A stretch of 64,000 bases of DNA from Neisseria brasiliensis (lineage in GTDB: Bacteria; Pseudomonadota; Gammaproteobacteria; Burkholderiales; Neisseriaceae), in NCBI RefSeq assembly GCF_009671065.1, contig NZ_CP046027.1, positions 434,001-498,000 of the forward strand, given 5' to 3'. Below the pieces are notes generated by a model. It saw only the letters and a program-made list of their open reading frames with translations, searched no databases and was not told the DNA's origin. Below, piece after piece: positions 8,632-17,294 of the stretch. The number at the start of each line of letters is the position of its first letter. Positions within the stretch are counted from its first letter, which is position 1. The position numbers and the translations under genes are program-made.

Positions 8632-8713
8632 AATGTCGGTTTAAATACTTGCTAAACCCGATAGCAAACCCTAAAATCGAATGCTCCATCATTCCTATTG
8701 CGAAGAACACACC

Positions 8714-9820
8714 ATGTCTGCCCAGCCGATTTACAATTTCTCCGCCGGCCCTGCCGTTTTGCCTGAAGCCGTTTTGCGTACCGCCCAGCAAGAAATGCTG
8801 GATTACAACGGCACCGGTTTCCCCGTGATGGCCATGAGCCACCGCTCCGATATGTTTATGTCGATTTTGCATCATGCCGAACAAGATTTGCGCCAACTGT
8901 TAAACATTCCCAATAATTATAAAGTGCTTTTTTTACAAGGCGGTGCAACCACACAATTTAATATGACCGCGATGAATCTGGCGCATGGTTTCGAGCGCAT
9001 TGATGCCGTGATTACCGGCAACTGGAGCCGCTTGGCAGCCGAGCAAATGCCGCTTTTGGGCGATGCTCAAGTCAACATCGCGGCGCATGGCGGTGAATTG
9101 TTTGATTACAAAGACTTGCCTGCCGTGGAAGACTGGAATATTTCCAAAGATTCGGCTTTTGTGCATTTTGCCATCAATGAAACCGTCAACGGCTTGCAAT
9201 ATCAAGACGTGCCAAAACTTTCAAATGGCATGCCGCCTTTGGTGTGTGATATGTCGAGTGAAATTTTATCGCGTAAATTTAACGTGGCTGATTACGGTTT
9301 GATTTATGCCGGCGCACAGAAAAACATCGGTCCGGCCGGCGTAACTGTGGTCATTATCCGCGATGATTTGCTGGATCGCTGCCCGAAAAATATTCCAAGC
9401 GTGTTCAACTACCGCACCCACATCGAAAAAGACGGCATGTACAACACACCGTCTACCTACCCGATTTACATGTCGGGCTTGGTGTTCCGCTGGCTGCAAA
9501 CGCAAGGCGGTGTGAAAGCCATCGAAGCGGTGAACAACCTCAAAGCCAAAACGCTTTATGATGCCATCGATAGCAGCGGCGGCTTCTACATCAACCCGAT
9601 TGCCGTCAACGCCCGCTCTAAAATGAATGTGGTGTTCAAAACCGACAACGACAAACTGGATAAAATGTTCGTGCAAGAAGCCGATTTGCGCGGCTTGCGT
9701 TTACTCAAAGGCTACAAAACAGTCGGCGGTATGCGTGCCAGCATTTACAACGCCATGCCACTGGCCGGTGTGGAAGCCTTGGTCGAATTTATGCAGGATT
9801 TCCAACGCCGCTACGGTTGA
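8714..9820 (+). CDS. serC: Phosphoserine aminotransferase
   Basis: 368 residues from ATG 8714 ('MSAQPIYNFSAGPAVLPEAV'); the in-frame start at 8681 lacks a ribosome site. It converts 3-phosphohydroxypyruvate to phosphoserine, and serves pyridoxal phosphate synthesis too. Motifs: 'FLQGGATTQFNMTAMNL', 'VCDMSSEILSR' and the PLP lysine in 'GLIYAGAQKNIGPAGVTVVI' (near residue 200), then 'RGLRLLKGYKTVGGMRASIYNAM'. pdxJ, another B6 gene, is at 33430 but not linked. Confidence 0.97.
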   Translation: MSAQPIYNFSAGPAVLPEAVLRTAQQEMLDYNGTGFPVMAMSHRSDMFMSILHHAEQDLRQLLNIPNNYKVLFLQGGATTQFNMTAMNLAHGFERIDAVITGNWSRLAAEQMPLLGDAQVNIAAHGGELFDYKDLPAVEDWNISKDSAFVHFAINETVNGLQYQDVPKLSNGMPPLVCDMSSEILSRKFNVADYGLIYAGAQKNIGPAGVTVVIIRDDLLDRCPKNIPSVFNYRTHIEKDGMYNTPSTYPIYMSGLVFRWLQTQGGVKAIEAVNNLKAKTLYDAIDSSGGFYINPIAVNARSKMNVVFKTDNDKLDKMFVQEADLRGLRLLKGYKTVGGMRASIYNAMPLAGVEALVEFMQDFQRRYG

Positions 9821-9836
9821 TTGAAAACAAAATCAT

Positions 9837-9865
9837 AGGCCGTCTGAACATTTCAGACGGCCTTC
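9837..9865. terminator. Inverted DUS hairpin after serC
   Basis: AGGCCGTCTGAA and TTCAGACGGCCTT with a 3-base gap, followed by a T-rich run; 16 bases after the serC stop. Confidence 0.8.
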
Positions 9866-9944
9866 TTTTATGACTCACCCATTCGCTTGAAAAAATATTT
9901 TGTGCTATAAAGAACCATCACACATCCAATCACAGGAATCTCTC

Positions 9945-10502
9945 ATGAACGCTCTCGAATTATTAACCACCCGACGCTCGTCTAAAAAACTGGTCGCCCC
10001 CGCACCCAATGCCGAACAATTGGAAATCATGCTGCAAGCGGCAACCCAAGTGCCGGATCATGGCAATATGCGCCCGTTTAAATTTACCGTAATTCAAAGT
10101 GAAGCCGGTTTAACCCGCTTTCGCGAACTCTTGCGCCAAACGGTTACCGAGTTGAACTTCGGTGAAGAATCAATGAAAAAAGCGGAAAAAGTCGGCCACA
10201 TGGCGCCGATGGTAATTGGCGTGACCTTTGCGCCGAACCAAAATGTGCCGAAACCCAAACCGGAATGGGAACAAATGCTCAGCGCCGCATGCTCGGCCTA
10301 TGGCTTGCAATTAGCGGCTACCGCACAAGGTTTTGATAATGTTTGGATTACCGGCTTGTGGACCAACAGCCCATTGTTGCGCGAAGCTTTTGGCTGCGGC
10401 GAGAAAGACAAAATCATTGGCCTGATTATGGTCGGCACACCCGATGAAGAAACCGGTGGCGCGAAAAACACCGATTTGGATTCGTTTGTGACTTATTGGT
10501 AA
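9945..10502 (+). CDS. Nitroreductase-family FMN oxidoreductase (YdjA-like)
   Basis: 185 residues from ATG 9945, chosen for the AGGAAT site seven bases upstream; an in-frame ATG-less extension to 9900 has no support. The start 'MNALELLTTRRSSKKLVAPAPN' and 'PDHGNMRPFKFTVIQ' match the short YdjA-type nitroreductases, with FMN contacts from 'TTRRSSKK' and 'HGNMRP'. 'GLQLAATAQGFDNVWITGLW' is the usual C-terminal half. The natural substrate is unknown. Confidence 0.88.
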   Translation: MNALELLTTRRSSKKLVAPAPNAEQLEIMLQAATQVPDHGNMRPFKFTVIQSEAGLTRFRELLRQTVTELNFGEESMKKAEKVGHMAPMVIGVTFAPNQNVPKPKPEWEQMLSAACSAYGLQLAATAQGFDNVWITGLWTNSPLLREAFGCGEKDKIIGLIMVGTPDEETGGAKNTDLDSFVTYW

Positions 10503-10523
10503 TCAATCCAACAAAATATCAAA

Positions 10524-10564
10524 AAAGGCCGTCTGAAAGTAAATCCTACTTTCAGACGGCCTTT
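10524..10564. terminator. Inverted DUS hairpin between convergent genes
   Basis: AAAGGCCGTCTGAAAGTA / TACTTTCAGACGGCCTTT, 18-bp perfect arms with a 5-base loop. Serves the nitroreductase (+) and the PfkB kinase (-). Confidence 0.88.
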
Positions 10565-10581
10565 GATTCATCATGAAAACA

Positions 10582-11463
10582 TTACGCCGGATTCATGAAG
10601 GTTTCAATTTCCTGCAAAGAAATTTCAGGTGTCGCTCCATGGCGTGAAGCCACTAAAGCACCCAATGCGCAGGCAAAGGTTACGGCTTCTTGTGGGTCGG
10701 CATTGTTCAACAGCTTATACGTCAAACCGGCCAAAAAGCTGTCGCCCGAGCCAACGGTATCGGCTACTTTCACGCGGAAACCGCTGTGGCGGTAAAGCTG
10801 GCCGTCGCGATACAAGGCTGCGCCATGACTGCCCAACGTCACCACCAAAGTTTCCACATCGGTGAGCTTGGCGACATAAGCGATATTTTGCTCAATCGAA
10901 TGATAAGGCGAACCGTACACTTCAGCCAATTCGTACAATTCATCGTCATTCAATTTCACCATGTCAACTTTCTTCATGGTCGCCAACAGGCGGTCGGTAT
11001 CGTAATGCGGCTTGCGAAGATTGACATCAAAAATCTTGAATTTGGCTTGCTCCAGCAATTGCTCCAGCGTGGCGCGGGAAACTTCGTCACGAGTGGCCAG
11101 GCTGCCGAAAATAAACGCATCGGATTCGGCTACACGCTGCAAAGCTTCCGGCTGCACCTGAATGCGGTCCCAAACACAAGGGTAAACAATTTCGTATGAA
11201 GCGCTACCGCTTTTATCCAGCGATACTTTCACCAAACTGGTGGCTTGGTCAGGGCAAATCTGCACAAGGTCGGCATTCACGCGCTTACTCAGAATCTGGC
11301 GCAACAATTCTTCGCCGTCTTCATCGTCGCCGCGGCAGCTGATGATGCTGCTGTCCGCACCTAAGGCCTTCAGGCGAACAACCACATTCAGCGGCGCACC
11401 GCCCAATACTTTTCCGCTTGGGAAATCGTCCCACAGCACTTCACCGAAACTGGTTACTTTCAT
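10582..11463 (-). CDS. PfkB-family carbohydrate kinase, fructokinase-like
   Basis: 293 residues from ATG 11463, preceded by GGAAG; a TTG two codons earlier is less likely. The ribokinase fold shows 'GGAPLNVVVRLKALG' near residue 20 (sugar binding), 'ADLVQICPDQATSLVKVSLD' and the catalytic signature 'DTVGSGDSFLAGLTY' near residue 240, whose Asp is the base. The short glycine-poor start 'FGEVLWDDFPSGKVLGGAP' resembles bacterial fructokinases. Sugar identity is inferred only. No PTS or sugar transporter is adjacent; the nearest transporter (12104) looks like an aromatic-acid carrier. Confidence 0.85.
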   Translation of the reverse strand: MKVTSFGEVLWDDFPSGKVLGGAPLNVVVRLKALGADSSIISCRGDDEDGEELLRQILSKRVNADLVQICPDQATSLVKVSLDKSGSASYEIVYPCVWDRIQVQPEALQRVAESDAFIFGSLATRDEVSRATLEQLLEQAKFKIFDVNLRKPHYDTDRLLATMKKVDMVKLNDDELYELAEVYGSPYHSIEQNIAYVAKLTDVETLVVTLGSHGAALYRDGQLYRHSGFRVKVADTVGSGDSFLAGLTYKLLNNADPQEAVTFACALGALVASRHGATPEISLQEIETFMNPA

Positions 11464-12037
11464 GCTCAATCTTCCTTAATTAACAACCTACACAATTTTC
11501 CAACACAATATCTTTAATTTCCCAATATCATAAACATCTCAAACAACCGTTGCAATACTGGCCATGAGGACAAAACCGTTTATCCCCGAATGATTTTGGC
11601 GCATTATTGAGAATAAACTACCGGCCATCTCTACTATCCATCAGACTTTGAACATGAGTATACTGCCAACAATTATTTTTATTCATTTAAGCTGATATTC
11701 TCTTTTACCTAGTTGTTTCAAATAAAAATAAGACAAGGCGATATAACTGCCGTATATACCCGGCACATAAGGGGCATTAACACTGCATTATTTTTATTTT
11801 AAACCAATCTGCCTCGCAAGCATGTAATAAAATTTACATGCAAGCTATTATGTTTAAAAAGTTTGAAACTGACAAGCAAGCCTTTAAGAATCTGCTGCAT
11901 AAATTTGATACACCGCAAAATCCCTGTAAATAAACATTTCAATCGCTTAAATTTTCATTTTTCTTTCCTATTTTCTCCGCCTAAAAATTCAACTTCAAAC
12001 ATAAAAAATGAAATTTAAATACATTCATTAAATATTC
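11464..12037. other. Gene-free AT-rich stretch
   Basis: About 570 bases between the kinase start and the terminator of the AAHS gene. No credible ORF, tRNA or DUS was seen. It contains one compact inverted-repeat element (11713-11807). The promoter of the kinase must lie at its left end. Confidence 0.6.
11713..11807. repeat. 95-bp element with 19-20-bp inverted ends
   Basis: Left end TTGTTTCAAATAAAAATAA and right end TTATTTTTATTTTAAACCAA are inverted copies (19 of 20 positions with one gap). The core 'GACAAGGCGATATAACTGCCG' (read in two parts) faintly recalls the Correia element but the ends are not the Correia TATAGTGGATTAA. A single copy in this window. Confidence 0.5.
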
Positions 12038-12038
12038 A

Positions 12039-12077
12039 AGGCCGTCTGAAAGGTTATTTTCCCCTTTCAGACGGCCT
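12039..12077. terminator. Inverted DUS hairpin after the AAHS transporter
   Basis: AGGCCGTCTGAAAGG / CCTTTCAGACGGCCT, 9-base loop, 27 bases beyond the stop of the leftward 12104-13405 gene. Confidence 0.8.
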
Positions 12078-12103
12078 GATTCTCATTTATTGAGCATATT
12101 TCC

Positions 12104-13405
12104 TTAAGCGTGTTGCACCTTAGGCTTCAAGAAGAACAATGCTACTACCGCTAAGATAATCACCGCTGCGGTTGCGCCATATGAATCATCTTTCGCCCAA
12201 CCTGCATCCAGCAAACCACCAGCCACAATCGGTGCCAAAATCGAACCCAAACGGCCGACACCGATGGTGACACCCACACCGGCGCTGCGGAAATCAGCGG
12301 CATGAAGCGTCGGATTGATGGTGTAAAGACCGGCAATACAACCATTCATCAGTGCACCAATCAAAACGGCAAACACCAGCGCCACGCTTAAAGCGCTTGA
12401 TGATAAGAATGCAAAAATCGCCCCGACTGCCAACACACCAAAACTGATTAACACCGCGCGTGCCGTCCAACGGCTGGCCAAGAAACCGAAAATCAACGAA
12501 CCAATCGCGCCACCCACTGAAATTGCCATGCCGACCGACTGGCTTTGCTCTTTCGCCATACCGGCTTGTTCCAGCAAAGCAGGTGTCCATGAGTTGATAA
12601 AATAATACGAAGCCATCACAGTGATAAACGCCAACCAAATCAACAGCGTGGTCGCCCGATATTGCGGCTCAAACAAACGCAGAATCGACACTTTCGCCTT
12701 CTTCACGCCCTGTTCGATTTCAGGGAACGCCCAATCACCGCTCAAGCCCATTTTGGCGACAATCTTATCCAAACGCGTTTTGGCATTGGCCGGACGCTTG
12801 GTCAGCAAAAAATCCACCGATTCCGGCAAAACCGCCATCAGCAACACCACCGCCAACATGGTCAACACCGCACCAACCAAAAATACCGAACGCCAGCCGT
12901 ATTCACCCTGCAGCATCACTGCCGACATACCGCCCAACATCGCGCCGATACCGAAGCCGGATGCATAAATCGCAATCGCCAAGCCGCGCCATTTTTGGTT
13001 GGCATACTCACTGACAATCACGTTGGTACACGGCAGAATACCGCCCACACCCAAGCCGGTGACAATACGCCAAAACGCAATTGTTTCCATCGAGTGTGAG
13101 AAATACGTCATCAACATACCGATGGCCGACAACAGCGTTGAAAAAATCAGCAAAGGGCGACGGCCAAAACGGTCAGCGAACGGTGCTAAAAATACCGAGC
13201 CCAAAGTCATGCCCAGCAAACCTGCACTCATCAACGTGCCGATATGCGCACCATCCAAGCCCAGCTCAGTTTGAATACTTTTTGCCGTGAACGCCACCGC
13301 CAACACATCAAAACCGTCGAGCATATTTAAAATGAAGGTCAATGCAACCACCATCCATTGATAACCGCTCATCGGGCTTTGGGCAATTTTTTGTCTTAAA
13401 TCCAT
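12104..13405 (-). CDS. MFS transporter, aromatic acid:H+ symporter (AAHS) type
   Basis: 433 residues, 12 helices. 'LNMLDGFDVLAVAFTAKSIQTEL' in helix 1 carries the AAHS-type D-G-x-D motif, and 'LAPFADRFGRRPLLIFSTLL' (read in parts) is MFS motif A. 'GVGGILPCTNVIVSEYANQKWRG' is typical of BenK/PcaK/NiaP-like carriers. Expected substrate is an aromatic or nicotinate-like acid, taken up with protons. No catabolic genes are nearby, so the substrate is open. A 10-bp perfect inverted repeat upstream (13441-13474) may be its operator. Confidence 0.82.
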   Translation of the reverse strand: MDLRQKIAQSPMSGYQWMVVALTFILNMLDGFDVLAVAFTAKSIQTELGLDGAHIGTLMSAGLLGMTLGSVFLAPFADRFGRRPLLIFSTLLSAIGMLMTYFSHSMETIAFWRIVTGLGVGGILPCTNVIVSEYANQKWRGLAIAIYASGFGIGAMLGGMSAVMLQGEYGWRSVFLVGAVLTMLAVVLLMAVLPESVDFLLTKRPANAKTRLDKIVAKMGLSGDWAFPEIEQGVKKAKVSILRLFEPQYRATTLLIWLAFITVMASYYFINSWTPALLEQAGMAKEQSQSVGMAISVGGAIGSLIFGFLASRWTARAVLISFGVLAVGAIFAFLSSSALSVALVFAVLIGALMNGCIAGLYTINPTLHAADFRSAGVGVTIGVGRLGSILAPIVAGGLLDAGWAKDDSYGATAAVIILAVVALFFLKPKVQHA

Positions 13406-13440
13406 GAATAACCTTCTCTTTCCAAATCACCGTCTACTTT

Positions 13441-13474
13441 TATCATTTTAAGTATTATTCGAAATAAAATGATA
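13441..13474. promoter_or_regulatory. Inverted repeat, possible operator of the AAHS gene
   Basis: TATCATTTTA and TAAAATGATA form perfect 10-bp arms 14 bases apart, 36 bases upstream of the AAHS start codon. TATCATT recurs at about 13529. The position fits a repressor or activator site; no regulator gene is adjacent. Confidence 0.45.
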
Positions 13475-13638
13475 CTATTCCATCAATATTGTCATCGGCA
13501 AGTTAACCGATTTAACTAATACCAATTGATATCATTCATTTTTGAAATAATGCTTTTAACGGAATGCTGCCACTATAACGGCTTCACTATACACAAGCAA
13601 ATTCTAAATTTGCGCGTTGATATGAATGAAATTCATTG

Positions 13639-13669
13639 AGAGGCCGTCTGAATGTTTCAGACGGTCTCT
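13639..13669. terminator. Inverted DUS pair, one arm imperfect
   Basis: AGAGGCCGTCTGAA / TTCAGACGGTCTCT; the right arm has T for C (GGTCTC). It lies between the AAHS promoter region and the secF end. Confidence 0.55.
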
Positions 13670-13719
13670 ATAGTGGAAATACCGATTTAGTGCTATTTCA
13701 ATTAAATGAAACACCCATA

Positions 13720-13750
13720 AAAAAACACGCTGAAAATCAGCGTGTTTTTT
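13720..13750 (-). terminator. Intrinsic terminator of yajC-secD-secF
   Basis: AAAAAACACGCTGA and TCAGCGTGTTTTTT pair perfectly with T tails on both strands. For leftward secF transcripts it comes about 50 bases after the stop codon. Confidence 0.85.
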
Positions 13751-13752
13751 AG

Positions 13753-13786
13753 TTCAGACGGCCTCATATTCACAAGGCCGTCTGAA
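13753..13786. repeat. Inverted DUS pair next to the sec terminator
   Basis: TTCAGACGGCCT and AGGCCGTCTGAA face outward-in with a 10-base spacer, just after the secF stop and before the intrinsic stem at 13720. Confidence 0.7.
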
Positions 13787-13799
13787 AAGATGACGGCAG

Positions 13800-14735
13800 T
13801 TACACCACCACTTCTTCTTTTTTCTTCGGCGTTTTCGAAATATTTTCTCGATTCAGGCCGAACATCAGCAACAGCGGGCTGGCCACCAAAACCGATGAAT
13901 AAATACCGAACACGATACCGATGGTCAAGGCCAGTGAGAAACCGTGCAAGGCCGCGCCGCCGAAAATCAACATCGACAACACCATCGCTTCGGTCGAGCC
14001 GTGGGTGATGATGGTACGGCTCATGGTTGCGGTAATCGCATTGTCAATCACTTGCGGCACGGTATGATTGCGCATGGCCGGTTTACGGAAGTTTTCGCGG
14101 ATACGGTCAAACACCACCACCGATTCGTTCACCGAATAACCCAATACCGCCAAAATACCGGCCAACACAGTCAATGAAAACTCCCATTGAAACAGCGCGA
14201 AACAGCCGAGAATAATCACAATATCGTGCATATTGGCGATAATCGCCGCCACGGCAAAACGCCATTCGAAACGCATCGACAGATAAATAATGATACCGAT
14301 GACCACCATACCCAAAGCCAGCAAACCGTTGGTCACCAACTCTTCGCCGACCTGCGGGCCGATGAACTCAACTTGGCGCAGTGTGACATCAGGATTGCTT
14401 TGTTTCAACAAGTCCATCACTTGGTTCGACAATTGCGCTGAAGGCACACCTTCTTTGTTCGGCAGACGAATCATGATGTGTTTGCTGGTACCCAAAGCTT
14501 GTACCTGCACTTCACCCAAATTTAAGGTATTGAGCTTTTCACGGGTTTGGTTAACATCGGCACCTTGCTGATACTGCACTTCCATAACGGTACCGCCGGT
14601 AAATTCCACCGAGAAATTCAAACCTTTGGTCACCAAGAAAAATACGGCTGCAATAAACGTCACCAACGAAATAAACGTGGTCAGTTTACCGTAGCTCATG
14701 AATGGAATATCGCGTTTGATTCTGAATAATTCCAT
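13800..14735 (-). CDS. secF: Protein translocase subunit SecF
   Basis: 311 residues, six helices with a large periplasmic loop after the first. Family motif 'VEFTGGTVMEVQYQQ' near residue 47, 'RRQVEFIGPQVGEEL'-like segment read as 'LRQVEFIGPQVGEELV', and 'GYSVNESVVVFDRIREN' in the RND-like core. With SecD it uses the proton gradient to complete protein export. It starts with the same ribosome site (AAGGAG) as the chimeric ORF upstream, because the 219-bp duplication copied it. The full gene is intact. Confidence 0.97.
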   Translation of the reverse strand: MELFRIKRDIPFMSYGKLTTFISLVTFIAAVFFLVTKGLNFSVEFTGGTVMEVQYQQGADVNQTREKLNTLNLGEVQVQALGTSKHIMIRLPNKEGVPSAQLSNQVMDLLKQSNPDVTLRQVEFIGPQVGEELVTNGLLALGMVVIGIIIYLSMRFEWRFAVAAIIANMHDIVIILGCFALFQWEFSLTVLAGILAVLGYSVNESVVVFDRIRENFRKPAMRNHTVPQVIDNAITATMSRTIITHGSTEAMVLSMLIFGGAALHGFSLALTIGIVFGIYSSVLVASPLLLMFGLNRENISKTPKKKEEVVV

Positions 14736-15093
14736 GTTTTACTCCTTATCCACCACGGTATTCGAGGCAACCGGCTCCGGCTTCCACACCGAACCGATGG
14801 AAATGCTTTGCAGCTTGCGTTTGCGGCCATACCACAAATTCACCAATGCGCGCGATACCACCACCGACGAATACAACGTCACCAACGAAATAAACGTGGT
14901 CAGTTTACCGTAGCTCATGAATGGAATATCGCGTTTGATTCTGAATAATTCCATGTTTTACTCCTTATCCACCACGGTATTCGAGGCAACCGGCTCCGGC
15001 TTCCACACCGAACCGATGGAAATGCTTTGCAGCTTGCGTTTGCGGCCATACCACAAATTCACCAATGCGCGCGATACCACCACCGACGAATAC
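14656..15093. repeat. Tandem duplication of 219 bp spanning the secD/secF junction
   Basis: Bases 14656-14874 and 14875-15093 are direct copies in tandem. I saw no differences in the stretches compared. Each holds the last ~45 codons of secD, the intergenic ribosome site and the first ~26 codons of secF. 219 is a multiple of three. The join lies between 'ATACA' of secD and 'ACGTC' of secF, with at most one or two bases of shared sequence. Confidence 0.92.
14739..14954 (-). CDS. Chimeric SecF'-SecD' mini-ORF made by the duplication
   Basis: 71 codons: residues 1-26 equal the SecF N terminus ('MELFRIKRDIPFMSYGKL...') and the rest equals the SecD C terminus ('LYSSVVVSRALVNLWYGRK...'). It lies between secD (stop 14958) and full secF (start 14735), in the same direction, with the native AAGGAG site three codons upstream. 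It is therefore likely translated. A membrane segment would form at the fusion. No function is implied; it may be neutral, or could compete in the translocon. Confidence 0.85.
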   Translation of the reverse strand: MELFRIKRDIPFMSYGKLTTFISLVTLYSSVVVSRALVNLWYGRKRKLQSISIGSVWKPEPVASNTVVDKE

Positions 15094-16820
15094 ATCGAGG
15101 TCAAAATACCCAAGCAGTGCACCACGGCGAAGCCGCGTACCGGACCCGAGCCAAAAATTAGCAAGGCGATACCTGCAATCAGCGAAGTCAAGTTGGAATC
15201 GACAATGGTCGACCAAGCGTGTTGGTAGCCGAGATTAATCGCCTGCTGCGGTGGCACGCCGGCGCGCAATTCTTCGCGGATACGCTCGTTAATCAATACG
15301 TTCGAGTCAATCGCCATACCCAAAGTCAGCGCCAATGCGGCAATGCCCGGCAGGGTCAAAGTGGCTTGCAAGGCAGACAGAATCGCAATCAAAAACAGGA
15401 TATTGGTGCTCAAGGCAATGGTCGAGAACACACCCATCAGGCGGTAGTAAATCACCATAAACACTGCCACAGCAGCAAAACCCCACAGCGTTGAATTAAA
15501 GCCTTTTTCGATGTTTTCTTTACCCAAAGACGGGCCAATGGTGCGTTCTTCCACAATTTCCATCGGTGCGGCCAGCGAACCGGCACGCAACAACAAAGAC
15601 GTATCGTTAGCTTCTGCGCTGCTCATGCTGCCGGAAATCTGCACACGGCCACCGGTAATGGCAGAACGAATCACCGGTGCGGTCACCACTTCGGCTTTAC
15701 CTTGGTCAATCAGCACCATCGCCATGCGTTTGCCGACATTTTGCGAGGTCAGCTCGGCAAAAATGGTGCCGCCGGTGCCGTCTAAGTTGATGCTCACCGC
15801 AGGGGCGCCCATTTCATCGAAGCTCGGTTGGGCATCGTTGATGTTGTCGCCGGTGAGCTCAACCTGCTTGCTCACCAAAGTGGCTTGCGGATGCTCGCCC
15901 GCGCTATACAGCAATTCATAACCACTTGGCACATTGCCGTTTAAAGCGGCAGTAATTTGCGCCGGATCGTCTTCCACCATGCGCACTTCCAAAGTAGCGG
16001 TACGGCCGATAATGTCTTTGGCTTTAGCTGTATCCTGCACACCCGGTAACTGCACCACAATGCGCTCGGCACCGGATTGCTGAATCACCGGCTCGGCCAC
16101 GCCCAATTCGTTGACACGGTTGTGCAGCGTAGTGATGTTTTGCTTCACCGCATCGGTGCGGATTTTGGTGACTGCCGCTTCAGACAGCGTCAGCACCACA
16201 TTATTACCGTCAGCCGTCAGCGTGGTTTCCGGCAACAGGTTTTGCAGTTGCGGCAGGGCTTTTTGCACATCGGCCGCATCTTGGAATGGCACAGTCAGGC
16301 TGTTGTCTGTATGGCGGATGGTGCCGATACGGATTTTTTGACGGCGCAAATCGCGGCGGATATCGCCTGCGTAACGCTCAAATGTTTTCTGCATCGCCGC
16401 CTGCATGTCCACCTGCATGGTGAAATGCACGCCGCCGCGCAAGTCTAAGCCTAAGAACATCGGATTGGCGTTCATTTTCGCCATCCATTCCGGGCTGTCG
16501 GCCAGCAGGTTGAGCGCGGTAATATAGCCTTCACCCAAGGTATTTTCGATCACATCACGTGCTTTCAGCTGCGTTTCCGCATCTTTAAAACGCACTTTCA
16601 GCGAATTATCGGCAATAAACATGCCGTCGGTTGAAATATTGGCCGCCTTCAAAGCAGATTCAACCCTGCTTTGGGTTTGTTCGTTAATGACAATAGATTG
16701 TCGGTTGGTCGATACCTGCACCGCAGGCGTTTCACCGAATAAATTAGGCAGCGCGTAAATCACCGCCACAATAATCGTAAACGCAATCAGCAGGTATTTC
16801 CATAAAGGATAACGGTTCAT
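14958..16820 (-). CDS. secD: Protein translocase subunit SecD
   Basis: 620 residues: first helix (about 8-28), a large periplasmic P1 region (30-440) and five helices at the C end. 'NPMFLGLDLRGGVHFTMQVD' near residue 115 holds the conserved D-L-R-G-G motif. 'LALTLGMAIDSNVLINERIREEL' and 'SLIAGIALLIFGSGPVRGFAV' are the core RND-like helices. Follows yajC. The 3' end was copied by the tandem duplication but the gene itself is complete. Confidence 0.97.
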   Translation of the reverse strand: MNRYPLWKYLLIAFTIIVAVIYALPNLFGETPAVQVSTNRQSIVINEQTQSRVESALKAANISTDGMFIADNSLKVRFKDAETQLKARDVIENTLGEGYITALNLLADSPEWMAKMNANPMFLGLDLRGGVHFTMQVDMQAAMQKTFERYAGDIRRDLRRQKIRIGTIRHTDNSLTVPFQDAADVQKALPQLQNLLPETTLTADGNNVVLTLSEAAVTKIRTDAVKQNITTLHNRVNELGVAEPVIQQSGAERIVVQLPGVQDTAKAKDIIGRTATLEVRMVEDDPAQITAALNGNVPSGYELLYSAGEHPQATLVSKQVELTGDNINDAQPSFDEMGAPAVSINLDGTGGTIFAELTSQNVGKRMAMVLIDQGKAEVVTAPVIRSAITGGRVQISGSMSSAEANDTSLLLRAGSLAAPMEIVEERTIGPSLGKENIEKGFNSTLWGFAAVAVFMVIYYRLMGVFSTIALSTNILFLIAILSALQATLTLPGIAALALTLGMAIDSNVLINERIREELRAGVPPQQAINLGYQHAWSTIVDSNLTSLIAGIALLIFGSGPVRGFAVVHCLGILTSMYSSVVVSRALVNLWYGRKRKLQSISIGSVWKPEPVASNTVVDKE

Positions 16821-16891
16821 GGGAAACCTTCAGTTTTTCTTAAAGACAAACAGCCGCGCTCAAAATGAGGCGGCTTTTGCAGCAATCAATC

Positions 16892-17155
16892 TTATTCAGC
16901 TTTGCTGGCGATGGCGTTGCGGTCAACTTCCACTTCCACGCCGCGGCCGATTTCCACACCGTAAAACTGTTCGCCAACGCGGGTCACGCGGCCTTTGAAA
17001 CCGGCAGCCAACACCACTTTATCGCCGACTTTCAATTCAGACAGCATTTGTTGATGGGCTTTGAATTTCTTTTGTTGCGGACGCATAATCAAGAAATAAA
17101 ACACCACCATGATGAGGACGAGCGGTGCAAATTGAGCCAACATACTTTGTTCCAT
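16892..17155 (-). CDS. yajC: Sec translocon accessory subunit YajC
   Basis: 87 residues: one N-terminal helix ('LVLIMVVFYFLIMRPQQKK' around 12-30) followed by the YajC domain 'KVGDKVVLAAGFKGRVTRVGEQ'. It joins the SecDF complex. First gene of yajC-secD-secF; secD starts 71 bases later. The tgt gene, often upstream, is not here: a deacetylase-like gene points the other way. Confidence 0.95.
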   Translation of the reverse strand: MEQSMLAQFAPLVLIMVVFYFLIMRPQQKKFKAHQQMLSELKVGDKVVLAAGFKGRVTRVGEQFYGVEIGRGVEVEVDRNAIASKAE

Positions 17156-17294
17156 AGTTTTTCCGTTCTATAATCGTTGTTAATTGAAAAGCAGGACTGA
17201 AATTTCAGTTGGGTCAGCCCCAAAATTACGCTATTCTAAAGGCCGTCTGCAAATTTTCCAAGTATTTCCGCGTTTATTAACCATATTTATCAGT

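Noticed and set aside
11470..12037. Hidden gene or tRNA in the gene desert
   Set aside because: No credible start with ribosome site, no cloverleaf and many stops in all frames.
13669..13720. Correia element beginning TATAGTGGA
   Set aside because: Only the first nine bases match. The opposite end and the core are missing.
14739..14954. A genuine small gene between secD and secF
   Set aside because: Every residue is explained by duplicated SecF and SecD ends, so it is reported as a by-product of the duplication.
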